IMG/VR virus record: IMGVR_UViG_3300042691_011083
Coordinates: 1 to 30,067 of that record
From: a virus
Length of the DNA stretch: 30,067 nucleotides
Direction: 5' to 3' (one strand)
A program made the translations under genes and the position numbers. The notes under the pieces were generated by a model. The model ran no database searches. It was given only the letters and a program-made list of their open reading frames with translations, and was not told where the DNA came from. The stretch's first letter is position 1; every line of letters starts with the position of its first letter. Of the stretch, positions 1 through 7,035 are shown piece by piece.

Positions 1-286
1 AGTACTCACGTTTAATCCAGCATGGCATGATACTTAACTTAGGTAACATTACTTTCAACACTTCATCGTGGTTGTACGTAATTCGTTGATTTTTGTTATT
101 AACGAAAGTTATGATTTGATTACGACCTAGCCAAGATTTTCGTACTACAAAGTTAGCACGTTCGATCGGTGGATAGATAGCAGCTAATTCTTCAGGACTT
201 AGCTTAGCTATTGCTTGAGCGATTAATTCTTTACTTGACAATGTAGTTTCTACAACTTCAACTTGAGTTTCTTTAACTTTTTTCAT
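1..286 (-). CDS. Hypothetical protein, C-terminus cut by window edge
   Basis: An open minus-strand frame starts at ATG 286-284 and runs off the left edge, giving about 95 residues without a stop. The protein begins MKKVKETQVEVVETT, has a helical stretch with LSPEELAAIYPP, then a part rich in aromatic and basic residues (VVRKSWLGRNQIITFV) and ends in the window near MPCWIKREY. I do not recognise a family. The start is supported by a 40-nt A/T-rich leader separating it from a conserved promoter-like element at 327-358, the same arrangement as for the next minus-strand gene. Its opposite orientation to the structural genes suggests an early or middle gene of the replication side of the genome; that is inference. 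Confidence 0.6.
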   Translation of the reverse strand, partial: MKKVKETQVEVVETTLSSKELIAQAIAKLSPEELAAIYPPIERANFVVRKSWLGRNQIITFVNNKNQRITYNHDEVLKVMLPKLSIMPCWIKREY

Positions 287-326
287 AATTATTATATTTA
301 TATTGTTATTATTTATTTACATTATT

Positions 327-358
327 ATTATCAATTTAACTTCGTATTTGTTTTGTAA
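327..358 (-). promoter_or_regulatory. 32-bp promoter-like element, copy 1
   Basis: Read on the minus strand this is TTACA, a variable stretch, then ACGAAGTTAAATTGATAAT. Copies 1 and 2 match at 26 or more of 32 positions, and copy 3 has the same length. It ends 40 nt before the start codon of the minus-strand gene at 286. It does not match the Bacteroidota TAnnTTTG promoter, so a phage-specific promoter or regulator site is inferred. Confidence 0.5.
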
Positions 359-413
359 GTTATTTTATTTTTATTTATTTATTTTATTATTTATTTATTT
401 TACTTACATTTAT

Positions 414-445
414 ATTATCAATTTAACTTCGTATCCAGACTGTAA
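414..445 (-). promoter_or_regulatory. 32-bp promoter-like element, copy 2
   Basis: This is the second copy of the TTACA-N-ACGAAGTTAAATTGATAAT element on the minus strand. The 22 bp at its GATAAT side (414-435) are identical to copy 1. No gene lies between copies 1 and 2, only about 55 nt of A/T-rich DNA, so the two look like tandem promoters of the same gene or a local duplication. Confidence 0.5.
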
Positions 446-446
446 A

Positions 447-485
447 TGCTATACGCTTCGCTCCGCTCGCTAGCTCGCACAGCTC
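447..485. repeat. GC-rich repeat block next to promoter element 2
   Basis: The sequence TGCTATACGCTTCGC (447-461) is followed by short CGCTC/GCTCGC units. The same 15-mer occurs exactly at 804-818, again just beyond a promoter-like element. Its GC content stands out sharply from the flanking AT-rich DNA. Its function is unknown; it could be a protein-binding site or an RNA hairpin. Confidence 0.5.
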
Positions 486-552
486 CGCCTGTCAATTCCC
501 CCTAGAGAGAGTATTAGAGCCTACTACTAGACCCTAGGTTTGTTGAGTTGGA

Positions 553-723
553 TTATATTAACCCAGACTCAAATTCTATGTAGTCAATCACTTGATCTTC
601 ATCATAATCATCATACGTGCCTTCAACTACTATTTCATAATTTGTGTTACGTTCGTAACCGCGATTAATTAACTCTATATATCCATATCCATAGTCGCAA
701 TCAAAGTTTTGTTTAGTTATCAT
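553..723 (-). CDS. Small acidic hypothetical protein (56 aa)
   Basis: The frame could start at 768, but that would place the conserved promoter-like element (755-786) across the start codon. The ATG at 723-721 gives a 31-nt A/T-rich leader after the element, matching the first minus-strand gene, so I choose it. The product begins MITKQNFDCDYGYGYIE and is acidic, with a Tyr/Asp/Glu-rich second half (VEGTYDDYDEDQVIDYIEF). It has no membrane segment or motif I recognise. Small acidic early phage proteins sometimes act as inhibitors or DNA mimics, but nothing here proves that. Confidence 0.5.
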   Translation of the reverse strand: MITKQNFDCDYGYGYIELINRGYERNTNYEIVVEGTYDDYDEDQVIDYIEFESGLI

Positions 724-754
724 AATATTTATATTTAATTTGTTATTCATATAT

Positions 755-786
755 ATTATCATTTTCACTTCGTGTTCGTCTTGTAA
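755..786 (-). promoter_or_regulatory. 32-bp promoter-like element, copy 3
   Basis: This is the third copy, on the minus strand: TTACAAGACGAACACGAAGT followed by GAAAATGATAAT. It has the same 32-nt length as the other two, with changes mostly in the middle spacer. It lies directly upstream of the small acidic gene ending at 553. Confidence 0.5.
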
Positions 787-790
787 GCAA

Positions 791-834
791 TGCTATACGC
801 GTATGCTATACGCTTCGCGCTACGCGCTCCGCTT
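791..834. repeat. GC-rich repeat block with palindrome
   Basis: It contains TGCTATACGC at 791-800, a perfect palindrome ATACGCGTAT at 795-804, and TGCTATACGCTTCGC at 804-818, the last identical to 447-461. GCGCTACGCGCTCCGC follows. The block lies just beyond promoter element 3, as the first block lies just beyond element 2. Confidence 0.5.
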
Positions 835-1172
835 GTATCATATACATATCATCACAATCACACAGGCCGGCTATATCGCAACGAATTCACACCAGCTAAA
901 CAAACGCATACCGGAATAACTAGATCGTTTAAATAGCTAGTAATTGTGCACACGTACGCATCAAACCGAAAAGGTAAATCCTTTTTTCACAATCCAAAAT
1001 CGAGTCGGGGGCTGGGCTTTTTCAAAGTCATTTCCGTTGGGCTATGACGGTTTCAGAATGTGTATATAACCCTTTACCTATATATTTGCAATAAAAAATA
1101 TCCTAAAATGCGACATTAGGTACTTAAATATAAAAATAGTAGGCTAACGTCACACTGTAAAAATGGTATACT
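835..1172. other. Gene-free divergent intergenic region
   Basis: No convincing gene was seen on either strand. The stretch separates minus-strand genes from the plus-strand late genes, so both leftward and rightward promoters are expected near it. It contains a small hairpin AAAAGG-TAAAT-CCTTTT followed by TT (969-987) that could act as a weak terminator in either direction. It also holds an inverted repeat AGTCAT/ATGAC around 1026-1048 and a Bacteroidota-like -7 hexamer context at 1081. An origin or operator here is possible but unproven. Confidence 0.4.
1056..1088 (+). promoter_or_regulatory. Possible Bacteroidota-type promoter for the late genes
   Basis: TATATTTG at 1081-1088 matches the flavobacterial -7 consensus TAnnTTTG. 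The expected -33 TTTG is only partly matched (TGTG near 1059-1062). It is the best candidate upstream of the long plus-strand run, but chance matches are common in AT-rich DNA. Confidence 0.25.
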
Positions 1173-1487
1173 ATGCGTAATAGTATAAACTATAACTTAA
1201 AATGCTTTATTATGAGAATGTCTGGAACAAAACCGATTAAAAATACAATGAGAAAACAATCGCCTGTTAAGATGGTGAATGCGGCTGGCGCTGCAATGGG
1301 GGCTGCTAAAAAAGGATTAGAGAAAGCTACAGAAGCAGCTACTAAAAAAGTTGCTAAAAAAGAAGCTACAACAACTAAATCTACACCTACTACAAAATCT
1401 AGTAGACCTACTGTTAAAGGTAAAGCTACTATGGAAAAAACCCCGGCAATGCAACTGAAGAAAGCTGGTAAGTCTAGTTGTAAATAA
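1173..1487 (+). CDS. Ala/Lys-rich histone H1-like basic protein with SPVK motif
   Basis: First gene of the plus-strand run. The central and C-terminal parts are almost entirely Ala, Lys, Thr and Ser (GLEKATEAATKKVAKK, then repeated TTKS and PT units), like the disordered tail of eukaryotic H1 and bacterial Hc1-type proteins. A short motif RKQSPVKM lies near residue 28 and resembles SPLK motifs in other small proteins here. The longest frame is listed; in-frame ATGs at 1212 and 1218 give an N-terminus (MSGTKPIKN) more like its neighbours, so the true start may be there. A DNA-binding or internal virion role is inferred from composition only. Confidence 0.6.
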   Translation: MRNSINYNLKCFIMRMSGTKPIKNTMRKQSPVKMVNAAGAAMGAAKKGLEKATEAATKKVAKKEATTTKSTPTTKSSRPTVKGKATMEKTPAMQLKKAGKSSCK

Positions 1488-1493
1488 TATATT

Positions 1494-1772
1494 ATGCCTG
1501 GTACTCCTGTTAAAAAATCTCCCTTGTTAAAGCAAAAGTTATCGCCTTTGGCTGCTAAGAAGAAAGCTGAGAGAGATCTTGCTTATGCTAAGACTGACGA
1601 TAGGAGAAAAAAGAAGGCCCATGCGCAGAGGATGCATCGTAGTAACCCTGGTAATAATGGTAAAGACTACGATCACAAAGATGGTAAGTTTAAAAGTGTT
1701 AAAAGCAATAGGGGAAATGATGGTGAGGGCACTAAGAAAGAGGGTGGTAAAAAATATAAGATAACTAACTAA
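1494..1772 (+). CDS. Small Lys-rich phage protein with SPLLKQ motif
   Basis: A 92-residue, strongly basic protein lying 6 bp after the previous gene. The N-terminus has two SPL motifs (VKKSPLLKQ and KLSPLAAKKK, residues 6-24). The middle is DRRKKKAHAQRMHRSNPG, and the C-terminal half is Gly/Asp/Lys-rich (DYDHKDGKFKSVKSNRGNDG). I recall the YDHKDGKF and SNRGNDG strings from uncharacterised marine phage proteins, but cannot name a family. The protein is probably disordered and may be a minor virion or DNA-associated component. A 61-aa frame inside it at 1579 is a shadow. Confidence 0.65.
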   Translation: MPGTPVKKSPLLKQKLSPLAAKKKAERDLAYAKTDDRRKKKAHAQRMHRSNPGNNGKDYDHKDGKFKSVKSNRGNDGEGTKKEGGKKYKITN

Positions 1773-1773
1773 T

Positions 1774-2031
1774 ATGGCTACGCAAAGATTTATGGGTAGA
1801 GGTCAACTAGTTGATAGGTTGATGGCTCAAGTTGGTAGTAGATCGTTGGCTATTGGTATATTAAAGAAAAGGGGTGATATGACTGCATCTGGTGAATTAA
1901 CTGCTAAAGGTATGAAGAGAAATAATATGACAGCAGAAGAAAGAGCTAAGGATCGTGCTTCAAAAGCAACGGGTAAATCACCTAGTAGTTTTAATTATAA
2001 TCCAGCAACTAATAGAACAAAATTAAAATGA
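1774..2031 (+). CDS. Small conserved marine-phage-type hypothetical protein
   Basis: An 85-residue basic protein one base after the previous stop; its last 4 bp overlap the next gene in an ATGA junction, so translation is probably coupled. It starts with MGRGQLVDRLMAQVG, followed by SLAIGILKKRGDMTASGELT and AEERAKDRASKATG, and ends with YNPATNRTKLK. The predicted helices in the first half and the AEERAKDRA segment recall a family often seen in uncultured marine phages; no function is known to me. Confidence 0.7.
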   Translation: MATQRFMGRGQLVDRLMAQVGSRSLAIGILKKRGDMTASGELTAKGMKRNNMTAEERAKDRASKATGKSPSSFNYNPATNRTKLK

Positions 2032-2393
2032 ACACAAAAGGTATAGGACCTCAAAGGTTAGGAACAAGTAAAAACAATGGTTATACTATTGGCGAAGGTA
2101 AAGGTTGCGGATGTAGTCCTTTGCATAAAACTGCTGCATGGACACGCAAAGAAGGTAAAGATCCTAAAGGCGGATTGAATGCGAAAGGTGTTGCAAGTTA
2201 CAGAAGGGAGAATCCAGGAAGTAAATTGCAAACAGCAGTAACAAAAAAGCCATCGGAATTGAAACCTGGTAGTAAAGATGCGAAGCGTAGAAAGTCTTTC
2301 TGTGCTAGAATGTCTGGTATGCCAGGGCCTATGAAAAAACCAAATGGTGAACCAACTAGAAAAAAATTAGCATTAGACAAATGGAATTGCTAG
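2028..2393 (+). CDS. DUF6321-like small basic protein
   Basis: A 121-residue basic protein. Its second half carries hallmark strings that I associate with the DUF6321-type domain of phages and giant viruses: AAWTRKEGKDPKGGLNAKG, ASYRRENPGSKLQTAVT, KRRKSFCARMSGM, and a C-terminal LALDKWNC. The Cys residues (GCGC near residue 27, the Cys of SFCARM, and the last residue) are notable in an otherwise Cys-poor gene set. Its role is unknown; position among other small basic late proteins suggests a virion or DNA-associated part. The family name rests on memory of the motif, not a search. Confidence 0.7.
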   Translation: MNTKGIGPQRLGTSKNNGYTIGEGKGCGCSPLHKTAAWTRKEGKDPKGGLNAKGVASYRRENPGSKLQTAVTKKPSELKPGSKDAKRRKSFCARMSGMPGPMKKPNGEPTRKKLALDKWNC

Positions 2394-2402
2394 AATATTA
2401 TT

Positions 2403-2657
2403 ATGAAAACAATTAAAAAGAAAGTTCAACCTACAATGGTTAAAAAATCCCCGTTAAAGAAACTTACGGATCTTAGTGGGGATGGGAAAGTTACACAAAA
2501 GGATGTTTTAATTGGGAAAGGAGTTATTAAGTCTCCATTAAAGCAAACAGTTAAGGATTCTTGTTATAAAAAAGTTAAGGCTACTTATAAGGTTTTTCCA
2601 TCTGCGTATGCTAGTGGAGCTATAGCTAAATGTAGAAAAAACAAAGGTAACAAGTAA
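2403..2657 (+). CDS. Small basic protein with EF-hand-like loop and two SPLK motifs
   Basis: An 84-residue basic protein. SPLKK lies at 16-20 and SPLKQ at 44-48. Between them residues 23-34 (DLSGDGKVTQKD) fit a calcium-binding EF-hand or dockerin loop: Asp at positions 1, 5 and 12, Ser at 3, Gly at 6, Val at 8. The C-terminus has CYKKVKATYKVFPSAYASG and AKCRKNKG, a pattern I recall from many marine phage hypothetical proteins. Calcium binding is inferred from the loop only. The last base of the stop codon is shared with the next start (TAATG), so translation is likely coupled. Confidence 0.65.
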   Translation: MKTIKKKVQPTMVKKSPLKKLTDLSGDGKVTQKDVLIGKGVIKSPLKQTVKDSCYKKVKATYKVFPSAYASGAIAKCRKNKGNK

Positions 2658-2911
2658 TGGCTGTCCGTAAAACAGAAAAGGGGGCATCGTTAAAAAGATG
2701 GTTTAAAGAAAAGTGGACTGATGAAAAGGGTAATGTATGTGGCTCTCCTAAAAGAAAGGGTACTAAAGCCTGCCGTCCTTCTGTTAGAGTAAACGCATCT
2801 TCGCCAAAACCGTGGAGCGAGATGTCTAGTGCAGAAAAATCAAAAGTAGTAAGAGCTAAAAAGCAAGTGGGTATGGGAGCCAGAAGATCTAGTAAAAGCA
2901 ATGTTTCATAA
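2657..2911 (+). CDS. DUF5872-like small basic protein
   Basis: An 84-residue basic protein sharing one base with the previous stop. It has SLKRWFKEKWTDEKGNVCG, then KGTKACRPSVRV, PKPWSEMSSAEKSK and KKQVGMGARRSS. These blocks match my memory of the DUF5872 domain of giant viruses and phages, which includes a paired Cys pattern (VCG and ACRPS here). Function unknown; it is the last of six small mostly basic proteins at the head of the late region. Confidence 0.7.
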   Translation: MAVRKTEKGASLKRWFKEKWTDEKGNVCGSPKRKGTKACRPSVRVNASSPKPWSEMSSAEKSKVVRAKKQVGMGARRSSKSNVS

Positions 2912-2931
2912 AATAAATATAAAAGTAAATA

Positions 2932-3600
2932 ATGGCAATAGCTTATAGTTACCCTAAAGGGACACCTGCATTAAATGATACTATTATTGGCATACAATAT
3001 GAGGAAAATAAAGAGCCCGCTGTAAAACAATTTAGTATAGATGAAGTTTTAGACTTAGTCCCCGTTGTTAATACAGAATTACCCTATAAAGTATACACAG
3101 CTCTATTAACACAGATTGGTGAGAGTAGTCAACAAATATTAACAAGTGGAAACTCTTTAACAATAGGTGTAACATATGTAATTACTGACGATGGACCTGG
3201 GTATGTGCTTGGGGATTTTACAAATGTAGGGGCACCAAATAATGAACTAGGTACATCGTTTGTAGCAACAGGTACAACACCTAATGATTGGGGTACTGAT
3301 ATAATACTTCTTTACGACACAGGAGTTCCAGTAGTAACAGTGTTAGAAAACACTATTGGGAATATATGGTTTACATATATTAGCGCAGGTGAATACTCCA
3401 TTAATTCTAATGAGTTATTCACTACAGATAAAACTTTTGTTATTATAGTAGCTGGATCAGTTGGTAGACCTGACATCTTGGCAACTTATACAGACATTAC
3501 TGATTCTAATATATCATTATTATCATATCGAATAGCCGAGGATGATTTACAAGATGACCTATTATTAAATGCTTCAATTGAAATAAGAGTATATAAGTAA
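2932..3600 (+). CDS. Fibre-associated virion protein, N-terminus shared with the main fibre
   Basis: A 222-residue protein with low Lys and many Thr, Ile and Asp, unlike the genes before it. The N-terminus MAIAYSYPKGTP-x-L-x-D-T-I-I-G aligns with that of the next, much larger protein (MAISNAYPKGIP-x-x-D-F-D-L-F-V-G), including a following hydrophobic V/I-D-I-type segment. This suggests a common virion anchor or assembly domain with different C-terminal parts. The rest (residues 60-222) reads as beta-rich. A short accessory fibre or baseplate-proximal protein is most likely; receptor binding is unproven. Confidence 0.6.
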   Translation: MAIAYSYPKGTPALNDTIIGIQYEENKEPAVKQFSIDEVLDLVPVVNTELPYKVYTALLTQIGESSQQILTSGNSLTIGVTYVITDDGPGYVLGDFTNVGAPNNELGTSFVATGTTPNDWGTDIILLYDTGVPVVTVLENTIGNIWFTYISAGEYSINSNELFTTDKTFVIIVAGSVGRPDILATYTDITDSNISLLSYRIAEDDLQDDLLLNASIEIRVYK

Positions 3601-3618
3601 TAAACATAAAATAAATAA

Positions 3619-6213
3619 ATGGCAATATCTAATGCATATCCAAAGGGTATACCTGTTGAGGATTTCGACTTATTTGTAGGAACAAAAGCTTATAATAATA
3701 GGACAGTGAATTATACTGGCCAAGATATTGCTGATTATTTAAATATAAATGCAAAAATAGCAATAGGGGGACAGTTATCATTTAAATTTAGCGTTGTTCC
3801 TAATATACCCAAGACAATAGCTTTTGAAGGAGGGTTGGGCGACAATACAGCGTTTTCAGCTATAACTAAACTAATTGTATCCGCTATTGATTTATCTAGT
3901 TCCAATATAACAATATTCTTGAACTATTTAAATAATAGTCAAATATTATTGTCGCAACAAAACCAACCAAACTTTTTTGGTCATTATAAAATAACCGGAT
4001 ATACGCAAATAGGTACAACAGATTTTTATGAATTAGATCTGGAATTTATTGGTGGCAACGGTACTATTGGTGATGATCAGTATTATGATATTGTTTCATT
4101 TGTATTAACGTCAGGAGGTCCAACTACAACTCCAACACTTCAAGAGGTAATGGAAGTAGGTAGAAGTTATATTGAAACTATCGGTGATTTTACATATACA
4201 TTAGATTTTTTTAGCGACACACTTTTTCTTAATGTAGCAGACAGCACTTTAAACACAATTTATGGCATTCAACTTTCACAAGAAGCACAATTATATTTTC
4301 ATAGTCAAGATGACAATAAATACTCTTCCGTAAATACAAATCTAGATGGTGCTTTTTTACAAGCATACGAAACAGATAATTTAGGCACAATTATTAAATC
4401 TAATATTTTAAAAGTTCCTTTTAAAACAAGCGGGTCTGGTTCGGCTATTTTTCAAGTTCAAAACAATCTACCTGCTGGAACTTATGAATTAGCTACATTA
4501 GACGACATTCCAACTACAAGCGGAATACCTCACGCTACTGCATCAGGAACCGACACATATACCGCTACAATTACAGGGGTTGCTGCGTATAATGATGCTG
4601 ACGCTTATTTAATAAGATTTACAAATGGAAACACCACGAGTGCTACATTAAATATAAATGGATTAGGCGCAATACCACTGTATAGAAATAATGATGGGGC
4701 TTTAATTGGTGGTGATATAGTTAGCAATGGAGAAATGCTTTGTGTGTATAACTCCACCCTTAATGTTTTTCAGACTATTGGCACAGCTCCAAACACTTTA
4801 TTGTCGTATGTTACAAACGCAGATAGTGTCACAATAACTAAAGGACAAGTTGTATATGCCTTCGGCGGTCAAGGAGATAGAATGACAGTAAAGCTAGCGT
4901 CTAATACATCTGATGCTACATCTGCAAGAACTGTAGGTGTTGTATTGTCTGCATCTATAGCCGCAAATCAAAAAGGGTTAATAATGATGCAGGGGCTCTT
5001 GGATGGTCTTAATATTCTTCCAACCTCAACATTTGCTGATGGAGATCCTATATACCTTGGGGTTACGCCAGGTTCTATTACTAAAGTAAAACCATACGCT
5101 CCAAATCATTTGGTTTATATTGCTACAGTTACTACAGCAAGTAATGGGTCTGCAGGCAGGATGTATGTAAATATACAAAACGGATATGAGCTAGATGAGC
5201 TTCATAATGTGCAGGCACAGAACCCATCGCTTAAAGATACACTGTGGTACGATAACACTGTTTCTCCAGCACAGTGGAAGACAGCATCTATATCTACTAT
5301 TTTAGGATACACTCCTTTAAGTTCTGCTATAATATCTTTAGGTGGATTGACAGGGACTACGCAGACATTTGCAACAGGAACAACGGGGACTGATTTTGGA
5401 ATATCGTCAGCAGGAACAACACATACGTTTAATCTTCCTACTGCATCAGCTACAAATAGAGGTGCTTTATCTTCATCTGACTGGAGTACGTTTAACGGAA
5501 AACAAAGAGATTTATTTGAGTTTAACGCTAAGGAAGGCGTTTATCTGTATGAAAACTTTTTAGGAGCTGGATTAATTGCTAGTAGTTTGTCGGGGTGGTC
5601 TGGAGAAAGTTCAGGCGCAGGTTCGTCTATTGTAACGGTAAATAATTACCCTAATAGAACAAATCAGCAAGGAGTTTTAAGACTTGCTACTGGAACAGCA
5701 ACTACTGGATTAGCACAAGGGAGATTAGGGGATAATAACGCTGGTTCTCATTTTCTTGGAAATGGTGTTTATACTTTACAGTTTTTTGTAAATATTGAAA
5801 CGCTTTCAGATGTAACCAATAGATTTTATTCGATATTTGGAGCAACCACAAATGCAAACTTTGCCAATACTAGCGGAATGTTTTTTATTTATGATGAAGG
5901 AGTAGGAACTTATGGTGCAGCAAGTCCAAATTGGAAGTGCATAACTCGTAATGGAGGCACAATTACATCAACTATTACAAGTGTTGCCGTTACGGCTTCA
6001 CAATGGTATGTTTTGAGAATAGTTGTAAATGCTGGGGGAACAAGTATAGAATTTTTTATTGATGGAGTTTCAGTAGCTACTCACACAACAAACTTACCAA
6101 CGCTAATTACACCAAGAATAGCAAACGTTAAAACAACAGGAACAACAAACAGAAATGCTTTTATTGACTATGCGTTATTGCAACAAGTATTTACAACTCC
6201 TAGACCTAATTAA
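3619..6213 (+). CDS. Tail fibre / receptor-binding protein with C-terminal lectin-like domain
   Basis: An 864-residue beta-rich protein. Residues 1-45 form a YPKG-type anchor shared with the preceding protein. The middle contains phage fibre-type segments (YVTNADSVTITKGQVVYAFGG near 396, GLIMMQGLLDGL, LWYDNTVSPAQWKTASI near 540, LGYTPLSS and SSDWSTFNGKQ near 560-635). From about 640 to the end lies a segment that reads like a LamG/concanavalin-type jelly roll (YTLQFFVNIETLSD, SQWYVLRIVVNAGG, IEFFIDGVSVATHTT). That type of domain usually binds sugars. A role in host recognition is inferred from architecture and the genes beside it. Confidence 0.8.
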   Translation: MAISNAYPKGIPVEDFDLFVGTKAYNNRTVNYTGQDIADYLNINAKIAIGGQLSFKFSVVPNIPKTIAFEGGLGDNTAFSAITKLIVSAIDLSSSNITIFLNYLNNSQILLSQQNQPNFFGHYKITGYTQIGTTDFYELDLEFIGGNGTIGDDQYYDIVSFVLTSGGPTTTPTLQEVMEVGRSYIETIGDFTYTLDFFSDTLFLNVADSTLNTIYGIQLSQEAQLYFHSQDDNKYSSVNTNLDGAFLQAYETDNLGTIIKSNILKVPFKTSGSGSAIFQVQNNLPAGTYELATLDDIPTTSGIPHATASGTDTYTATITGVAAYNDADAYLIRFTNGNTTSATLNINGLGAIPLYRNNDGALIGGDIVSNGEMLCVYNSTLNVFQTIGTAPNTLLSYVTNADSVTITKGQVVYAFGGQGDRMTVKLASNTSDATSARTVGVVLSASIAANQKGLIMMQGLLDGLNILPTSTFADGDPIYLGVTPGSITKVKPYAPNHLVYIATVTTASNGSAGRMYVNIQNGYELDELHNVQAQNPSLKDTLWYDNTVSPAQWKTASISTILGYTPLSSAIISLGGLTGTTQTFATGTTGTDFGISSAGTTHTFNLPTASATNRGALSSSDWSTFNGKQRDLFEFNAKEGVYLYENFLGAGLIASSLSGWSGESSGAGSSIVTVNNYPNRTNQQGVLRLATGTATTGLAQGRLGDNNAGSHFLGNGVYTLQFFVNIETLSDVTNRFYSIFGATTNANFANTSGMFFIYDEGVGTYGAASPNWKCITRNGGTITSTITSVAVTASQWYVLRIVVNAGGTSIEFFIDGVSVATHTTNLPTLITPRIANVKTTGTTNRNAFIDYALLQQVFTTPRPN

Positions 6214-6215
6214 TT

Positions 6216-6449
6216 ATGATAGCATATAGATATACAATCGGTAATACAAGTATTGAAACATTAGATTTAACTACTATTCCAAATGGTGTAGATTATGAAA
6301 CTTTTGAGGTATTATTAGAGGAGGTTGCACTTATAAATCAACAATTAACAAATGAACAGTTACTTTTAAAAGTTCAGTTATTAGAAACAGAAATTAATCA
6401 AATAAAACAACAATTAAATGAAAATCAAACTACCGAACCCGAAATTTAA
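6216..6449 (+). CDS. Small coiled-coil protein after the tail fibre
   Basis: A 77-residue acidic protein two bases after the fibre stop. The first 35 residues look beta-like (MIAYRYTIGNTSIETLDL). Residues 40-72 have a heptad-like pattern of Leu and Ile (LINQQLTNEQLLLKVQLLE, then INQIKQQLNENQ) typical of a coiled coil. Phages often place a small fibre chaperone or trimerisation partner here, so that role is possible. Its last 32 bp overlap the next gene. Confidence 0.6.
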   Translation: MIAYRYTIGNTSIETLDLTTIPNGVDYETFEVLLEEVALINQQLTNEQLLLKVQLLETEINQIKQQLNENQTTEPEI

Positions 6450-6810
6450 TTTAGCTTATTTTAAAGACAAGCGAAATTGGTATCACGCAGTAGTAGCAAC
6501 GCCGATTAGTATGATACTAATATTGTTTTTTGGCTTTAACAATAGAGAGGAATACCCTCTTAGTTGGAATGATTTAAGAACATTATTAGCACCAACTGTA
6601 GCAGCAATTATAGTTGGAATATTTGCTAAATTATGGGAGAAAAGACAAGACAAAATAAGAGAAAATTCCTCCGATATGAGAGATGTGTACTTTACTATGA
6701 TAGCGTCTTTTGGAGCGGGGTTGCTAACTTTATTTTGGCATAATTGGTATTTAATTATATCTTTATTATTAATGTCATTTTATTTATTAATATTTAAACA
6801 TAAAAAATAG
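6418..6810 (+). CDS. Four-helix membrane protein, holin candidate
   Basis: A 130-residue protein with a basic N-terminus and four hydrophobic segments near 24-42, 55-72, 90-107 and 109-126, ending in KHKK. It opens the run of membrane proteins before the endolysin candidate. The start overlaps the previous gene by 32 bp; a later Met at residue 32 would remove most of the first hydrophobic segment, so the longer form is kept. A holin role is inferred from context. It could also be an accessory membrane protein such as an antiholin. Confidence 0.55.
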   Translation: MKIKLPNPKFNLAYFKDKRNWYHAVVATPISMILILFFGFNNREEYPLSWNDLRTLLAPTVAAIIVGIFAKLWEKRQDKIRENSSDMRDVYFTMIASFGAGLLTLFWHNWYLIISLLLMSFYLLIFKHKK

Positions 6811-6816
6811 ATAACT

Positions 6817-7035
6817 ATGAGTAAAAAAAATTTAGACTCCTTAATAAATAAATGGATAAGCAGAAAACTCTTTGTTTTTTTAGTAGCTAGTGGGTTATTA
6901 ATGTTTGCTGATTTAGAATCATCTGATTGGGCATTAATAGCAGTAACATATCTAAGTAGTCAAACAATACTAGACTCTGTTACAGTATATTCTAAAATGA
7001 AAGGAAATAACAACAACGATAATGAATTACTTTAA
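6817..7035 (+). CDS. Small two-helix membrane protein, holin candidate
   Basis: A 72-residue protein: basic N-terminus (MSKKNLDSLINKWISRK), hydrophobic helices near 17-31 and 36-55, and a hydrophilic Asn-rich end (KGNNNNDNE). Size and topology fit class II holins. It sits 6 bp after one membrane protein and 9 bp before another, upstream of the endolysin candidate and spanin. Which of the three membrane proteins forms the lethal hole cannot be decided from sequence. Confidence 0.6.
   Translation: MSKKNLDSLINKWISRKLFVFLVASGLLMFADLESSDWALIAVTYLSSQTILDSVTVYSKMKGNNNNDNELL

Noticed and set aside
321-420. CRISPR-like array made of the AT-rich repeats
   Set aside because: There are only three copies over the wider region, with irregular spacing and positions tied to gene starts; promoter-like elements fit better.
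969-987. AAAAGG/CCTTTT hairpin as a proven terminator
   Set aside because: The stem is only 6 bp with a short T run and no gene clearly ends next to it; kept only as a mention in the intergenic region.
835-1172. tRNA or other structured RNA in the divergent gap
   Set aside because: I found no cloverleaf, no T-loop consensus and no conserved RNA family by eye.
2403-2657. Dockerin domain of a cellulosome-type system
   Set aside because: Only one calcium loop is present, whereas dockerins need two; no cohesin partner was seen.
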